64,000 bases of DNA from Hyphomicrobiales bacterium (GTDB lineage Bacteria; Pseudomonadota; Alphaproteobacteria; Rhizobiales; Rhizobiaceae), in NCBI GenBank assembly GCA_900473185.1, contig UCKU01000012.1, forward strand, positions 212,581-276,580. The letters are read 5' to 3'. Both the position numbers and the translations under genes were made by a program. Shown piece by piece: positions 18,904 to 26,595 of the stretch (positions are counted from its first letter, which is position 1; each line of letters opens with the position of its first letter). The notes under the pieces are model-generated. The model worked only from the letters and a program-made list of their open reading frames with translations, was not told the origin of the DNA and made no database searches.

Positions 18904-18937
18904 GACGGACCGGCGCGACCTTCAACGCCGGTCCGTC
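18904..18937 (-). other. Perfect 12-bp stem-loop between the tandem binding-protein genes
   Basis: GACGGACCGGCG (18904-18915) pairs with CGCCGGTCCGTC (18926-18937) around a ten-base loop. On the minus strand CTCGTTTTC follows. It occupies most of the 63-base gap and probably limits read-through or protects the upstream message. Confidence 0.6.
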
Positions 18938-18947
18938 AGACCATCCT

Positions 18948-19892
18948 TTACGAACCGCTCTTCGGCAGCCCCGGCGGGTTGGTCTTTGCTTCGTCAATCG
19001 CTTCGGCGTTCAGGCTCCAGTGCTTCAGCACTTCGCCGTATTTGCCGTTCTTGATGAGATCGTTGAGGGCGACGGTGACAGCATCGGCAAGGCCGGCGCC
19101 CTTCTTTGTGGTGACGGCGATTTCAGCCGTCAGCGGCCAGCCGCCGGAGACGATACCGACGAGCTTGGTATGCCCCTTGATGGAGGAGCTGTAGGCCTGC
19201 GTCGCATTGGGATTGAACTCGACATCGGCACGGCCGGACTGCAGTGCCAGATCGGCCGCGGCACGGTCGTCATAATATTGAACCTCGATCGGCTTCAGGC
19301 CGGCGGCGACATTCTGGCGATCCCATTCCAGGATGATCTTTTCCTGATTGGTGCCGGCACCGGTGATCACCTTGAGGCCGGCGACATCTTTCGGTTCCTT
19401 GATCTCGGCAATCTTGCTGTCGGACTTCACGTAGAAGCCGAGCACATCCTTGCGATAGGTGGAGAAATCGAATTTCTCCTTGCGTTCCTCGGTCACCGTG
19501 ACGTTGGAAATGACGGCATCATACTTGCCGGAGGAAACGCCCAGCGGCCAATCCGCCCAGGCAACCGAAACGAGGTTCAGTTCGAGGCCGAAGGAATCGG
19601 CGAGCAGTTGCGCCAGATCCGGATCGGCGCCAACCACGGTCGCAGCATCCGATGCATAGGTTGCGATCGGCGGATCCCAGGCGTTGACCGCCACGGTAAA
19701 CTTGCCCGGTTCGACGAACTTGAAGTTCGGCGCGATAGTCTTGATCGCGGCTTCGTCCTTTTCAGCACGCACGCGATTTGACGTATCAGGGCTGAGGTTG
19801 AACTTCTCGGCGGCCTGCGCCGTGCCAAGACCAAGTGCCGTCAGGGCGACGACCCCGGCAAGCAGGTAGTTGGCTCTATTTCTGAATGCCAT
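18948..19892 (-). CDS. Amino-acid-type ABC substrate-binding protein, paralogue 2
   Basis: A 314-residue family-3 binding protein with signal peptide (MAFRNRANYLLAGVVALTAL, cleavage near AQAA). Core segments are ATYASDAATVVGADPDLAQ, VSSGKYDAVISNVTVTEER, KEKFDFSTYR and GAGTNQEKIILEWDRQ. It is clearly paralogous to the next gene downstream. The start at 19892 has GGAGAAGGGAA upstream; the ATG at 19910 precedes that site. It lies immediately downstream of the permease-ATPase fusion, which it presumably feeds. The ytmJK and yxeM binding proteins of Bacillus S-cysteine operons belong to the same broad family. Confidence 0.85.
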   Translation of the reverse strand: MAFRNRANYLLAGVVALTALGLGTAQAAEKFNLSPDTSNRVRAEKDEAAIKTIAPNFKFVEPGKFTVAVNAWDPPIATYASDAATVVGADPDLAQLLADSFGLELNLVSVAWADWPLGVSSGKYDAVISNVTVTEERKEKFDFSTYRKDVLGFYVKSDSKIAEIKEPKDVAGLKVITGAGTNQEKIILEWDRQNVAAGLKPIEVQYYDDRAAADLALQSGRADVEFNPNATQAYSSSIKGHTKLVGIVSGGWPLTAEIAVTTKKGAGLADAVTVALNDLIKNGKYGEVLKHWSLNAEAIDEAKTNPPGLPKSGS

Positions 19893-19982
19893 TTCCCTTC
19901 TCCATTTCATCTTAGGGTTGTTATTGTTTTCATGCCCTCCGGACGCCCGTCGCGGCCGGGATCTGCTGATGCCTTGCTCCTT

Positions 19983-21761
19983 TCAGAGAACCTTGGCGAG
20001 GAATTCACGCGTGCGGGGATGTTCCGCTTCGTTGAAGATGCGGGCCGGCGAGCCGGCCTCGAGGATATGGCCGCCATCCATGAAGACGACAGTATCGGCA
20101 ACTTCGCGGGCAAAGCCGATTTCGTGGGTGACGATGACAAGCGTCGTGCCCGTGCGCGCGAGCTCCTTGATCACATCGAGGACTTCGCCAACCAGTTCCG
20201 GGTCGAGCGCCGATGTCGGCTCATCGAACAAAAGCACCTTCGGGCGCAGCGCCAGGGCGCGGGCAATGGCAACGCGCTGCTGCTGGCCGCCGGAAAGCTG
20301 GCGCGGATAGGCATTGATCTTATCGCTGAGGCCGATGCGGGCAAGCAGCTCCTGCGCAAGTTGCACGGCCTCTTCACGGCTCACGCCACGCACCTGGATC
20401 GGCGCTTCGATCAGGTTTTCAAGCACTGTCAGATGCGGAAAGAGATTGAAGCTTTGGAAGACCATACCGATATCGGCACGCCGCTTGAGGATTTCCTTTT
20501 CCTTGAGCTCGTAGAGCACATCACCCTTCTGCTCATATCCGACGAGATCGCCGTCGACCGAGATGAAGCCGCCATCAACGCGCTCCAAATGGTTGATGGC
20601 GCGCAGCAGGGTGGACTTTCCGGAGCCCGAGGGACCGAGAATAGCGGTGACGCTGCCGGCAGGCAGATTGAGGTCGATACCATCGAGCACTTTCAGAGAG
20701 CCGAAGCTCTTGGAAATGCCGTGGATGCGCACCGTCCCACCGGTGCGAAGAACCGCTGCGTCACGGAAGCCGGAAGTGCGGGTAAAGTCGCCCGAGATTG
20801 CCACTGCAGGCATCGGACGGGCAAAGCGCTTGAAGAAAGACTGGAAGGGCAAGGGCTTCGGGTTGCGCAATGCGCCCTTGGCAAAATAACGCTCGATATA
20901 ATGCTGGGCGATCGACAGCACCGTCATGATGACGAGGTACCAGACGGTCGCTACCATCAGCAGCGGAATGACTTCGAGGTTGCGGCGATAGATGACCTGG
21001 ACCGTATAGAACAGTTCCGGCAAGGCCAGCACGTAGACCATAGAGGTCGCCTTGGCGAGACCGATGATCTCATTGAACCCGGTCGGCAGGATCGAGCGCA
21101 TCGCCTGCGGCAGCACGATACGGAAAGCCTGACGGCGGCGAGAGAGACCGAGCGCCGAAGCGGCCTCGAGCTGCCCCTGATCAACCGACAGGATGCCGCC
21201 GCGGACGATCTCGGCGAAGAAGGCCGACTGATTGAGCGTGAGGCCGAAGAACGCCGCGGCAAAGGGCGTCAGCAATTGTGTCGTCGGATATTCGAAGAGG
21301 ACGGTGCCGGTGAACGGCACACCGAGCGTAATCGTTTCATATAGATAGCCGAGATTGTTCAACACCAACAGCAGAACGATGACGGGTATAGATCGCAGCA
21401 GCCAGATGTAGCCCCAGGATAATCCTGACAGCAGCGGCGATCTCGAGACGCGGGCAAGCGCCAGCGCCGTGCCGAGGATCGAACCGGAAATCGTTGCCAA
21501 CAGTGTCAAGAGCAGAGTGCGCCCGAGGCCGGCAAGAACGGGTGCCGCAAAGAACCATTCGGCAAAAACATCCCAGCCCCAGCGCGGATTGGTGAAGGTC
21601 GAATAGAGGACGGCGGCAATGACGAGAGCAGCGAATATGGTGCCGGCAACCCGGCCGGGATGCCGCGCCGGGACGATCCTCAGTCGGGAATAGTCCTGAA
21701 GCGTTCGGTCCCCTGCCCTGCCGCCGGTATTGATGCCGGCATAGTCACTCGTCAGTGCCAT
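19983..21761 (-). CDS. Fused amino acid ABC transporter permease-ATPase
   Basis: A 592-residue protein combining both inner-membrane components of a polar amino acid transporter. Residues about 35-300 are a HisM/GlnP-type permease with ALGLSRRRQAFRIVLPQAMR as the EAA coupling loop. Residues about 345-590 are the ATPase: GPSGSGKST (Walker A), LSGGQQQR (signature), VLLFDEPTSALDPE (Walker B). A polar linker of about 45 residues joins them. Fusions of this order are known in rhizobia and other Proteobacteria. A homodimer would contain two permease and two ATPase domains, satisfying ABC importer stoichiometry with a single gene. Confidence 0.9.
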   Translation of the reverse strand: MALTSDYAGINTGGRAGDRTLQDYSRLRIVPARHPGRVAGTIFAALVIAAVLYSTFTNPRWGWDVFAEWFFAAPVLAGLGRTLLLTLLATISGSILGTALALARVSRSPLLSGLSWGYIWLLRSIPVIVLLLVLNNLGYLYETITLGVPFTGTVLFEYPTTQLLTPFAAAFFGLTLNQSAFFAEIVRGGILSVDQGQLEAASALGLSRRRQAFRIVLPQAMRSILPTGFNEIIGLAKATSMVYVLALPELFYTVQVIYRRNLEVIPLLMVATVWYLVIMTVLSIAQHYIERYFAKGALRNPKPLPFQSFFKRFARPMPAVAISGDFTRTSGFRDAAVLRTGGTVRIHGISKSFGSLKVLDGIDLNLPAGSVTAILGPSGSGKSTLLRAINHLERVDGGFISVDGDLVGYEQKGDVLYELKEKEILKRRADIGMVFQSFNLFPHLTVLENLIEAPIQVRGVSREEAVQLAQELLARIGLSDKINAYPRQLSGGQQQRVAIARALALRPKVLLFDEPTSALDPELVGEVLDVIKELARTGTTLVIVTHEIGFAREVADTVVFMDGGHILEAGSPARIFNEAEHPRTREFLAKVL

Positions 21762-21799
21762 CGTATATCCCCTTTTTATGGAGCGTTCTTTGCCTGGAT

Positions 21800-22345
21800 T
21801 CAGCGACCTGCTGCTGCCTGTAGTGGTGGGCGATCGGCGTTGGCCGACAGCTGCGGCGCGAGGTGGCGGATATCCTTCTCGAAGGGCAGCGTCTTGTAGA
21901 CTTCCGGATCGACCTTGGGATCGAAGAGCGCCGTGTAGCCGTAGTTGAGATAGAGGCCGACGGCCTCAGGTTGGCGAAAGCCGGTCGTCAGGTAGACCCG
22001 CTGATAGCCCTGGCGAGCAGCCTGCCCTTCCAGCTCGACGAGAACCTTGCGGGCAAGGCCCTGCCGGCGCAGATCGGAGCGTGTCCATATGCGTTTGAAT
22101 TCGGCAGTCTGCTCGTCATAATATTTGAAGGCGCCGCCGCCGATGGTCTCACCGTTGCGCACGAGCAGCACGAAATTACCGACGGGCGGCGCGAAAGCCT
22201 CTGGCGGATAGCGATTGAGTTCGGCTGCAGCCCCCTCTTCGCTGAAATAATTTCCGTAGCGGCTATCATACTCGTAGATCAGCTCGTCAATCAGCGGCTT
22301 GGCGCGGGGGTCGAGGGGGGAAGTGTAGAGAAACGTGTCGCTCAT
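21800..22345 (-). CDS. GNAT-family N-acetyltransferase
   Basis: A 181-residue acetyl-CoA-dependent acetyltransferase. Motif A is recognisable as SDLRRQGLARKVLVELE, with the pyrophosphate-binding loop RRQGLA; the C-terminal LYLNYGY is the usual motif B. In the Bacillus S-(2-succino)cysteine and S-methylcysteine pathways a GNAT acetylates the amino group before monooxygenation and an M20 deacetylase acts later. This gene lies directly after such an M20 gene, supporting the analogy. ATG at 22345 chosen; a GTG at 22357 overlapping the upstream stop (GTGA) is an equally usable coupled start. Confidence 0.8.
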   Translation of the reverse strand: MSDTFLYTSPLDPRAKPLIDELIYEYDSRYGNYFSEEGAAAELNRYPPEAFAPPVGNFVLLVRNGETIGGGAFKYYDEQTAEFKRIWTRSDLRRQGLARKVLVELEGQAARQGYQRVYLTTGFRQPEAVGLYLNYGYTALFDPKVDPEVYKTLPFEKDIRHLAPQLSANADRPPLQAAAGR

Positions 22346-22353
22346 GTCGTTCG

Positions 22354-23553
22354 TCACCCGTTGTCGTCAGTGAGGAAGGTCTCGGCGAGCCGCACCCAGT
22401 AGCGGGCGGCCGGTGCAATTATCGCATCGTTGAAATCGTAATGGGCACTGTGAAGAGGCGCGCTGTCCCCATTGCCGATGAAGAGATAGCTGCCCGGCTT
22501 CTCCTGCAGCATGAAGGCAAAATCCTCGCTTGCCGTGCGCGGGCGAAATTCCGCTTCGACTCTTCCCGGCTCGAATGAGGACAGTGCGACATCGCGGGCA
22601 AAGGCCGTCTCGCGCCCGTGGTTGATCAGCGCCGGAAAACCAAGCCGATAATCGACCTCGGCCGTCGCACCGAAGCTCTCGGCTTGAGCGCGGGCGAGCG
22701 CAGGCACGCGTTCCTGGAGCTTATCGCGCACCGCCTGGCTGAAGGCACGCATGGTGAGCTTCAGCTCGACGCTTTCCGGAATGACATTCGACGCCGACCC
22801 GGCATGGATCGAGCCGACGGTGACGACGGCCATATCCTGCGGATCGACATTGCGAGAGACGATGCTTTGCAACGCGGTGATAAAGGAGGCCGAGGCCAGC
22901 ACCGGATCGACGGCGCGATGCGGTTCGGCGCCATGTCCGCCCTTGCCGACGATGCGGATGATCGCCTGGTCGACCGAGGCCATGGCGGCATCGGCTACAA
23001 AGCCGAACTTACCAGCTGGCACTGCCGGCCAATTGTGCAGGCCGAAGACTGCATCGACCGGAAACCGTTCGAACAGGCCTTCCGAGATCATTTTGCGGGC
23101 GCCGGCACCGATTTCCTCGGCCGGCTGGAAGATCAGCCGCAACGTACCGCTGAAATTGCCGGCCTCTGCCAGATAGCGCGCAGCGGCAAGCAGGATCGTC
23201 GTATGGCCATCGTGGCCGCACGCATGCATGACACCGGGATTGCTGCTGGCATAGGAAAGGCTTGTCGCCTCCTCGATCGGCAGGGCATCCATATCGGCTC
23301 GGATGGCGATGGAGCGCTTGCCGTTTCCGCGGGCCAGGGTGGCGACGATGCCGGTGCCGGCAATGCCCGTCGCCACCTCATAGCCCCAGGAGGAAAGGTG
23401 TGATGCGACGAGCTTGCTCGTGCGGCGCTCCTGAAAAGCAAGCTCCGGATATTGGTGAAGGTCGTGGCGCAGCGCGATGAATTCATCGAGATAGGCGGCA
23501 ATTCCCGTCTCGATCGGATCGTGGCTGCGCGAAGGTTTTGGAATGACGTTCAT
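22354..23553 (-). CDS. M20-family amidohydrolase (N-acyl amino acid deacylase)
   Basis: A 399-residue M20D metallopeptidase-like hydrolase. Metal and catalytic residues are visible in MHACGHDGHTTILLAAARYL (about residue 115) and FQPAEEIGAGARKMI (general-base Glu and ligand). Near the C-terminus RTASEDFAFMLQEKPG carries further conserved residues. Such enzymes remove N-acetyl or similar groups; the Bacillus counterparts SndA/YxeP deacetylate N-acetylcysteine derivatives. Between the monooxygenase gene (18 bases upstream) and the acetyltransferase gene, it fits a protect-oxidise-deprotect scheme. A hippurate hydrolase or IAA-amino-acid hydrolase role cannot be excluded. Confidence 0.85.
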   Translation of the reverse strand: MNVIPKPSRSHDPIETGIAAYLDEFIALRHDLHQYPELAFQERRTSKLVASHLSSWGYEVATGIAGTGIVATLARGNGKRSIAIRADMDALPIEEATSLSYASSNPGVMHACGHDGHTTILLAAARYLAEAGNFSGTLRLIFQPAEEIGAGARKMISEGLFERFPVDAVFGLHNWPAVPAGKFGFVADAAMASVDQAIIRIVGKGGHGAEPHRAVDPVLASASFITALQSIVSRNVDPQDMAVVTVGSIHAGSASNVIPESVELKLTMRAFSQAVRDKLQERVPALARAQAESFGATAEVDYRLGFPALINHGRETAFARDVALSSFEPGRVEAEFRPRTASEDFAFMLQEKPGSYLFIGNGDSAPLHSAHYDFNDAIIAPAARYWVRLAETFLTDDNG

Positions 23554-23571
23554 GGAATTGTCCGCTACGCC

Positions 23572-24921
23572 TCAGGCGCTGGCAGCCTTTCCCTGTTCGA
23601 CCTCACTGGCATCTGTCGCATAGCGGCTCTCGCGGAAGGGCAACCCCAGATGATCACGGAGCGTCTCGCCCTTCAGGACCGGATCGAAGTAGCCGCGCTT
23701 TTCGAGGATCGGCAGCACATGGCGGGAGAAATCATCGAAGCCTTCGGCGATGACGGGGAAACCGAGGATGAAACCATCGGCAGCCTCGCCGTCGATCCAG
23801 CGGATGATCTCGCTGGCGATATGATCCGCAGTACCGATGAACGCCGTGCGCGGCGTTGCCGCGTCGAGCGCCACATCCCGGAGGGTGAGCCCCTTTTCGC
23901 GCGCCGTCTTCTTGATCCGGTCCGTCGTGGCACGGAAATTGTTGCGGCCGATATCGCCGATATCAGGGAAAGGTTCGTCGAGCGGATAGGCGCTGAAATC
24001 GTGATGGTCGAAGAAGCGGCCGAGATAGAGCAGCGCCTCTTCGATGGTGACGAGATTGCGGATCGCCTGATATTTGGCCTCCGCTTCCTCTGCCGTCGCG
24101 CCGACGATCGGGCCGATGCCGGGATAGATGCCGACCTCGGCGGTACGGCGTCCCTGCGCTATCACGCTCTGCTTGAGTTGCTTGTAGAAAGCCTGCGCTT
24201 CCTCGATCGGTCCGCCATTGGTGAAGACTGCATCGGCATGTTTGCCGGCGAGCCGGATACCGGAATCGGAGGCGCCTGCCTGGAAGACCACCGGCTGGCC
24301 CTGTTTCGACCTGCCGATATTGAGCGGCCCTTCGATGCGGAAGAAGCGCCCCTTGTGGTTCAGCCGATGCAGTTTGGTCTTGTCGGCATACACACCGCTC
24401 TCGCGGTCGCGCACGAAGGCGTCGTCATCCCAGGAGTCCCAGAGACCCTTGATGGCATCGATATATTCCTCAGCGATCTCGTAACGCAGCTCGTGCTCGG
24501 GATGTTCACGCCCATAGTTGCGGCCCGAGCCCTCGAGTGGCGAGGTCACGGCATTCCAGCCGGCACGGCCGCCGCTAACCAGATCGATCGAGGCGAACTG
24601 GCGGGCGATCGTGAAGGGATCGCTGTAGGAAGTGGAAACCGTGCCGACCAGGCCGATCTTGGAGGTCGAGGCCGCGAGGGCTGCAAGTATCGTCAGCGGC
24701 TCGAACCGGTTGAGAAAGTGCGGGATCGACTGCTCGTTGATATAAAGGCCGTCGGCAACGAAGGCGAAGGCGATACCGGCGTCCTCGGCCTTACGCGCCG
24801 TCTTGACGAAAAAGTCGAAATTGGTGCTGGCGTCAGCCGGGCCGCTTGGATGTTTCCAGGCATTCATATGGCCGCCTGGGCCCTGCAGCATGATACCGAA
24901 AGTGATTTTCTTCTTGGCCAT
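23572..24921 (-). CDS. FMN-dependent monooxygenase, NtaA/SnaA/DszA family (YxeK/CmoJ-like)
   Basis: A 449-residue LLM monooxygenase. FGIMLQGPGGHMNAWKHP at the start resembles the YxeK/CmoJ group, followed by AFVADGLYINEQ, SGGRAGWNAVTSPLEGSGRN (family hallmark), FRIEGPLNIGRSKQGQPVVF and QAGASDSG. YxeK oxidatively cleaves N-acetyl-S-(2-succino)cysteine in Bacillus. The combination here with acetyltransferase, M20 hydrolase and amino acid transporter genes is the same functional set. The ATG follows AGGAGGATTGAACCC. It presumably receives FMNH2 from the MsuE/SsuE-like reductase. Confidence 0.84.
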   Translation of the reverse strand: MAKKKITFGIMLQGPGGHMNAWKHPSGPADASTNFDFFVKTARKAEDAGIAFAFVADGLYINEQSIPHFLNRFEPLTILAALAASTSKIGLVGTVSTSYSDPFTIARQFASIDLVSGGRAGWNAVTSPLEGSGRNYGREHPEHELRYEIAEEYIDAIKGLWDSWDDDAFVRDRESGVYADKTKLHRLNHKGRFFRIEGPLNIGRSKQGQPVVFQAGASDSGIRLAGKHADAVFTNGGPIEEAQAFYKQLKQSVIAQGRRTAEVGIYPGIGPIVGATAEEAEAKYQAIRNLVTIEEALLYLGRFFDHHDFSAYPLDEPFPDIGDIGRNNFRATTDRIKKTAREKGLTLRDVALDAATPRTAFIGTADHIASEIIRWIDGEAADGFILGFPVIAEGFDDFSRHVLPILEKRGYFDPVLKGETLRDHLGLPFRESRYATDASEVEQGKAASA

Positions 24922-24944
24922 GGGTTCAATCCTCCTGGGGATGG

Positions 24945-25937
24945 TCAGGCTGCGAGGGAAAGCCGTTCCTTGGCGAGCAATTCGATCGAGGAAAGCCGCT
25001 CGGAAGCAGCCAGCGCCGGTGTATCGAGAACGAATTCCTTGACCCCGTAGCGGCGATGCAGCTCGTCCAGTTCCTTGCGGATCTGGGCCGCGGTGCCGTG
25101 CAGCACGCTCGGCACTTTTTCCTCGATGCGATACTCGGTGACACCGGCCTGTCTTGCGAATTCGGCCGCCTGCTCTTCACTGCCGACATTTACGGTCTGG
25201 CCGTTCGGCAGGAAGACCTTGACGATGCGCAGATTGCCGACGCGCTCGCGCGCCTGTTCCTCACTGTCGGCTGCGAAGGCAGCCAGCGCCAGGATCGGCT
25301 TCTTGCCACCGGAGGCTTGTTCATAGGCTTCGAAAGTTTTGCGCAGATTCTCCGGATCGCCGTTGAGATGGCCGGCAAAAACCAACTCCCAGCCTTTCTC
25401 GGCGGCAAGCACTGCGCTCTCTACGCTTGCGCCGAGAAGGAAGCGTTCCGGCGCATGAGGTGGAAAGGGCGTCGCCTGCGCACCTTCATAGTCGGGATCA
25501 GCCGCAAGATAGGTGTTGATATCGGAAAGCTGGACAGCGAAATCCGGCTTTCGTTCAGGATCGAAAGCCGCCTGAAGAGCCCGCGTCGATAGCGGAAAGC
25601 CGCCTGGCGCCTTGCCGACGCCGAGGTCGACGCGGCCGGGCGCAAGCGAGGCGAGAAGATTGAAGGTTTCGGCCACTTTGTAGGCGCTGTAATGCTGGAG
25701 CATCACCCCGCCCGACCCGATGCGAATTTTCGAAGTCCGCGCCAAGAGATAGGCAATCAGTGTTTCCGGCGCAGAACTCGCCAGGTTAGACATGTTGTGA
25801 TGCTCGGCGACCCAGAACCGGTTATAGCCGAGTTCCTCGGCCCGGATCGCCAGCCGCACGCTTGCCTGCAAGGCTTCGCTCGCTCTTTTTCCCTGTTCGA
25901 TCGGGCTCTTGTCGAGAAGGCTGAGAAAATAGGTCAT
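24945..25937 (-). CDS. LLM-class oxidoreductase, MsnO8/YtmO (CmoO)-like
   Basis: A 330-residue luciferase-like enzyme with MTYFLSLLDKSPIEQG, RFWVAEHHNMSNLASSAPET, RIGSGGVMLQHYSAYKVAE and GRVDLGVGKAPGG, the pattern of the MsnO8 subfamily to which Bacillus YtmO/CmoO belongs. It is the first gene of the nine-gene operon. The preferred start is 25937; an in-frame ATG five codons upstream exists. The operon promoter region directly upstream has a 14-bp interrupted palindrome. Role inferred: an oxidation step in S-substituted cysteine salvage. Confidence 0.82.
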   Translation of the reverse strand: MTYFLSLLDKSPIEQGKRASEALQASVRLAIRAEELGYNRFWVAEHHNMSNLASSAPETLIAYLLARTSKIRIGSGGVMLQHYSAYKVAETFNLLASLAPGRVDLGVGKAPGGFPLSTRALQAAFDPERKPDFAVQLSDINTYLAADPDYEGAQATPFPPHAPERFLLGASVESAVLAAEKGWELVFAGHLNGDPENLRKTFEAYEQASGGKKPILALAAFAADSEEQARERVGNLRIVKVFLPNGQTVNVGSEEQAAEFARQAGVTEYRIEEKVPSVLHGTAAQIRKELDELHRRYGVKEFVLDTPALAASERLSSIELLAKERLSLAA

Positions 25938-25956
25938 GCGAAAACGCCTCATCCGG

Positions 25957-25993
25957 ATCCATATTGTCTATAAAAACAGTAGATAATATGGAT
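25957..25993. promoter_or_regulatory. Interrupted palindrome upstream of the S-cysteine operon
   Basis: ATCCATATTGTCTA (25957-25970) and TAGATAATATGGAT (25980-25993) are inverted repeats with one mismatch in 14, separated by nine bases. The inner part, TCTATAAAAACAGTAGA at 25967-25983, matches the elements before the FMN reductase and metQ. It ends 20 bases upstream of the operon start codon, so it could be an operator overlapping the transcription start. Confidence 0.55.
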
Positions 25994-26595
25994 TATAAGA
26001 AATCGCTTTCTCATTTCAGGGCAGCAGCGGGAAAAAGCGTTTGGGAGACGGAATGGAAAAGCGAACTTCAAAACGCATCTCACCGATAGGCGGATCACGC
26101 GTCCTGAGAGCCACGACCGCCGACAAGCCGAAAGGCCGAGCAGATGGCCGACCGCGCCGGTGATGCGGCACAGGAGGTTATGACTGCTGTTCAGAGATCA
26201 CACGGTGAAAGTTGCGTCTCGATCGCTGATTGGCGTCGAGAAACCCTGGCATGAGATCGGAGTTCGTACGACGAGCATGGATAGTCATGCGGCAACAGCA
26301 CCACGGGTGCGTTTTCGGGCTCTACCTCGCGTTGCCGTTGACGGTCACATATCTATGGAGATCGAGCGTCCGAGGTCACTGCAGTCAACGCCGATCGGCT
26401 TCTGCGCGAGAAGTCGATCTTTCGGGAGAAGCTCTGTCTGAGTGCAGTCATAGTCGTGGTAGCCTCGCCGTTCCAGCGGGTCCTGACACCACCGAGGCGT
26501 CAGCCGTTTCCAACTGACGCCTCTGCATGCATATGATTTCTCTGCCCGAGCCCAAGCATCAGACAAGCCTGTCAGAATGCCCGGGCAGACGATCC
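25994..26595. other. About 600-base gap without a supported gene
   Basis: The region separates the sulfur operon start from the end of the APC permease. A 36-codon frame at 26053-26163 (plus) has a GGGAGACGGA site before its ATG and encodes a basic peptide ending GRADGRPRR, but has no family support. A minus-strand frame reading into 26345-26530 has unusual composition (WKRLTPRWCQDPLERRGYHD) and may be an old remnant. Neither is called as a gene. Confidence 0.4.
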
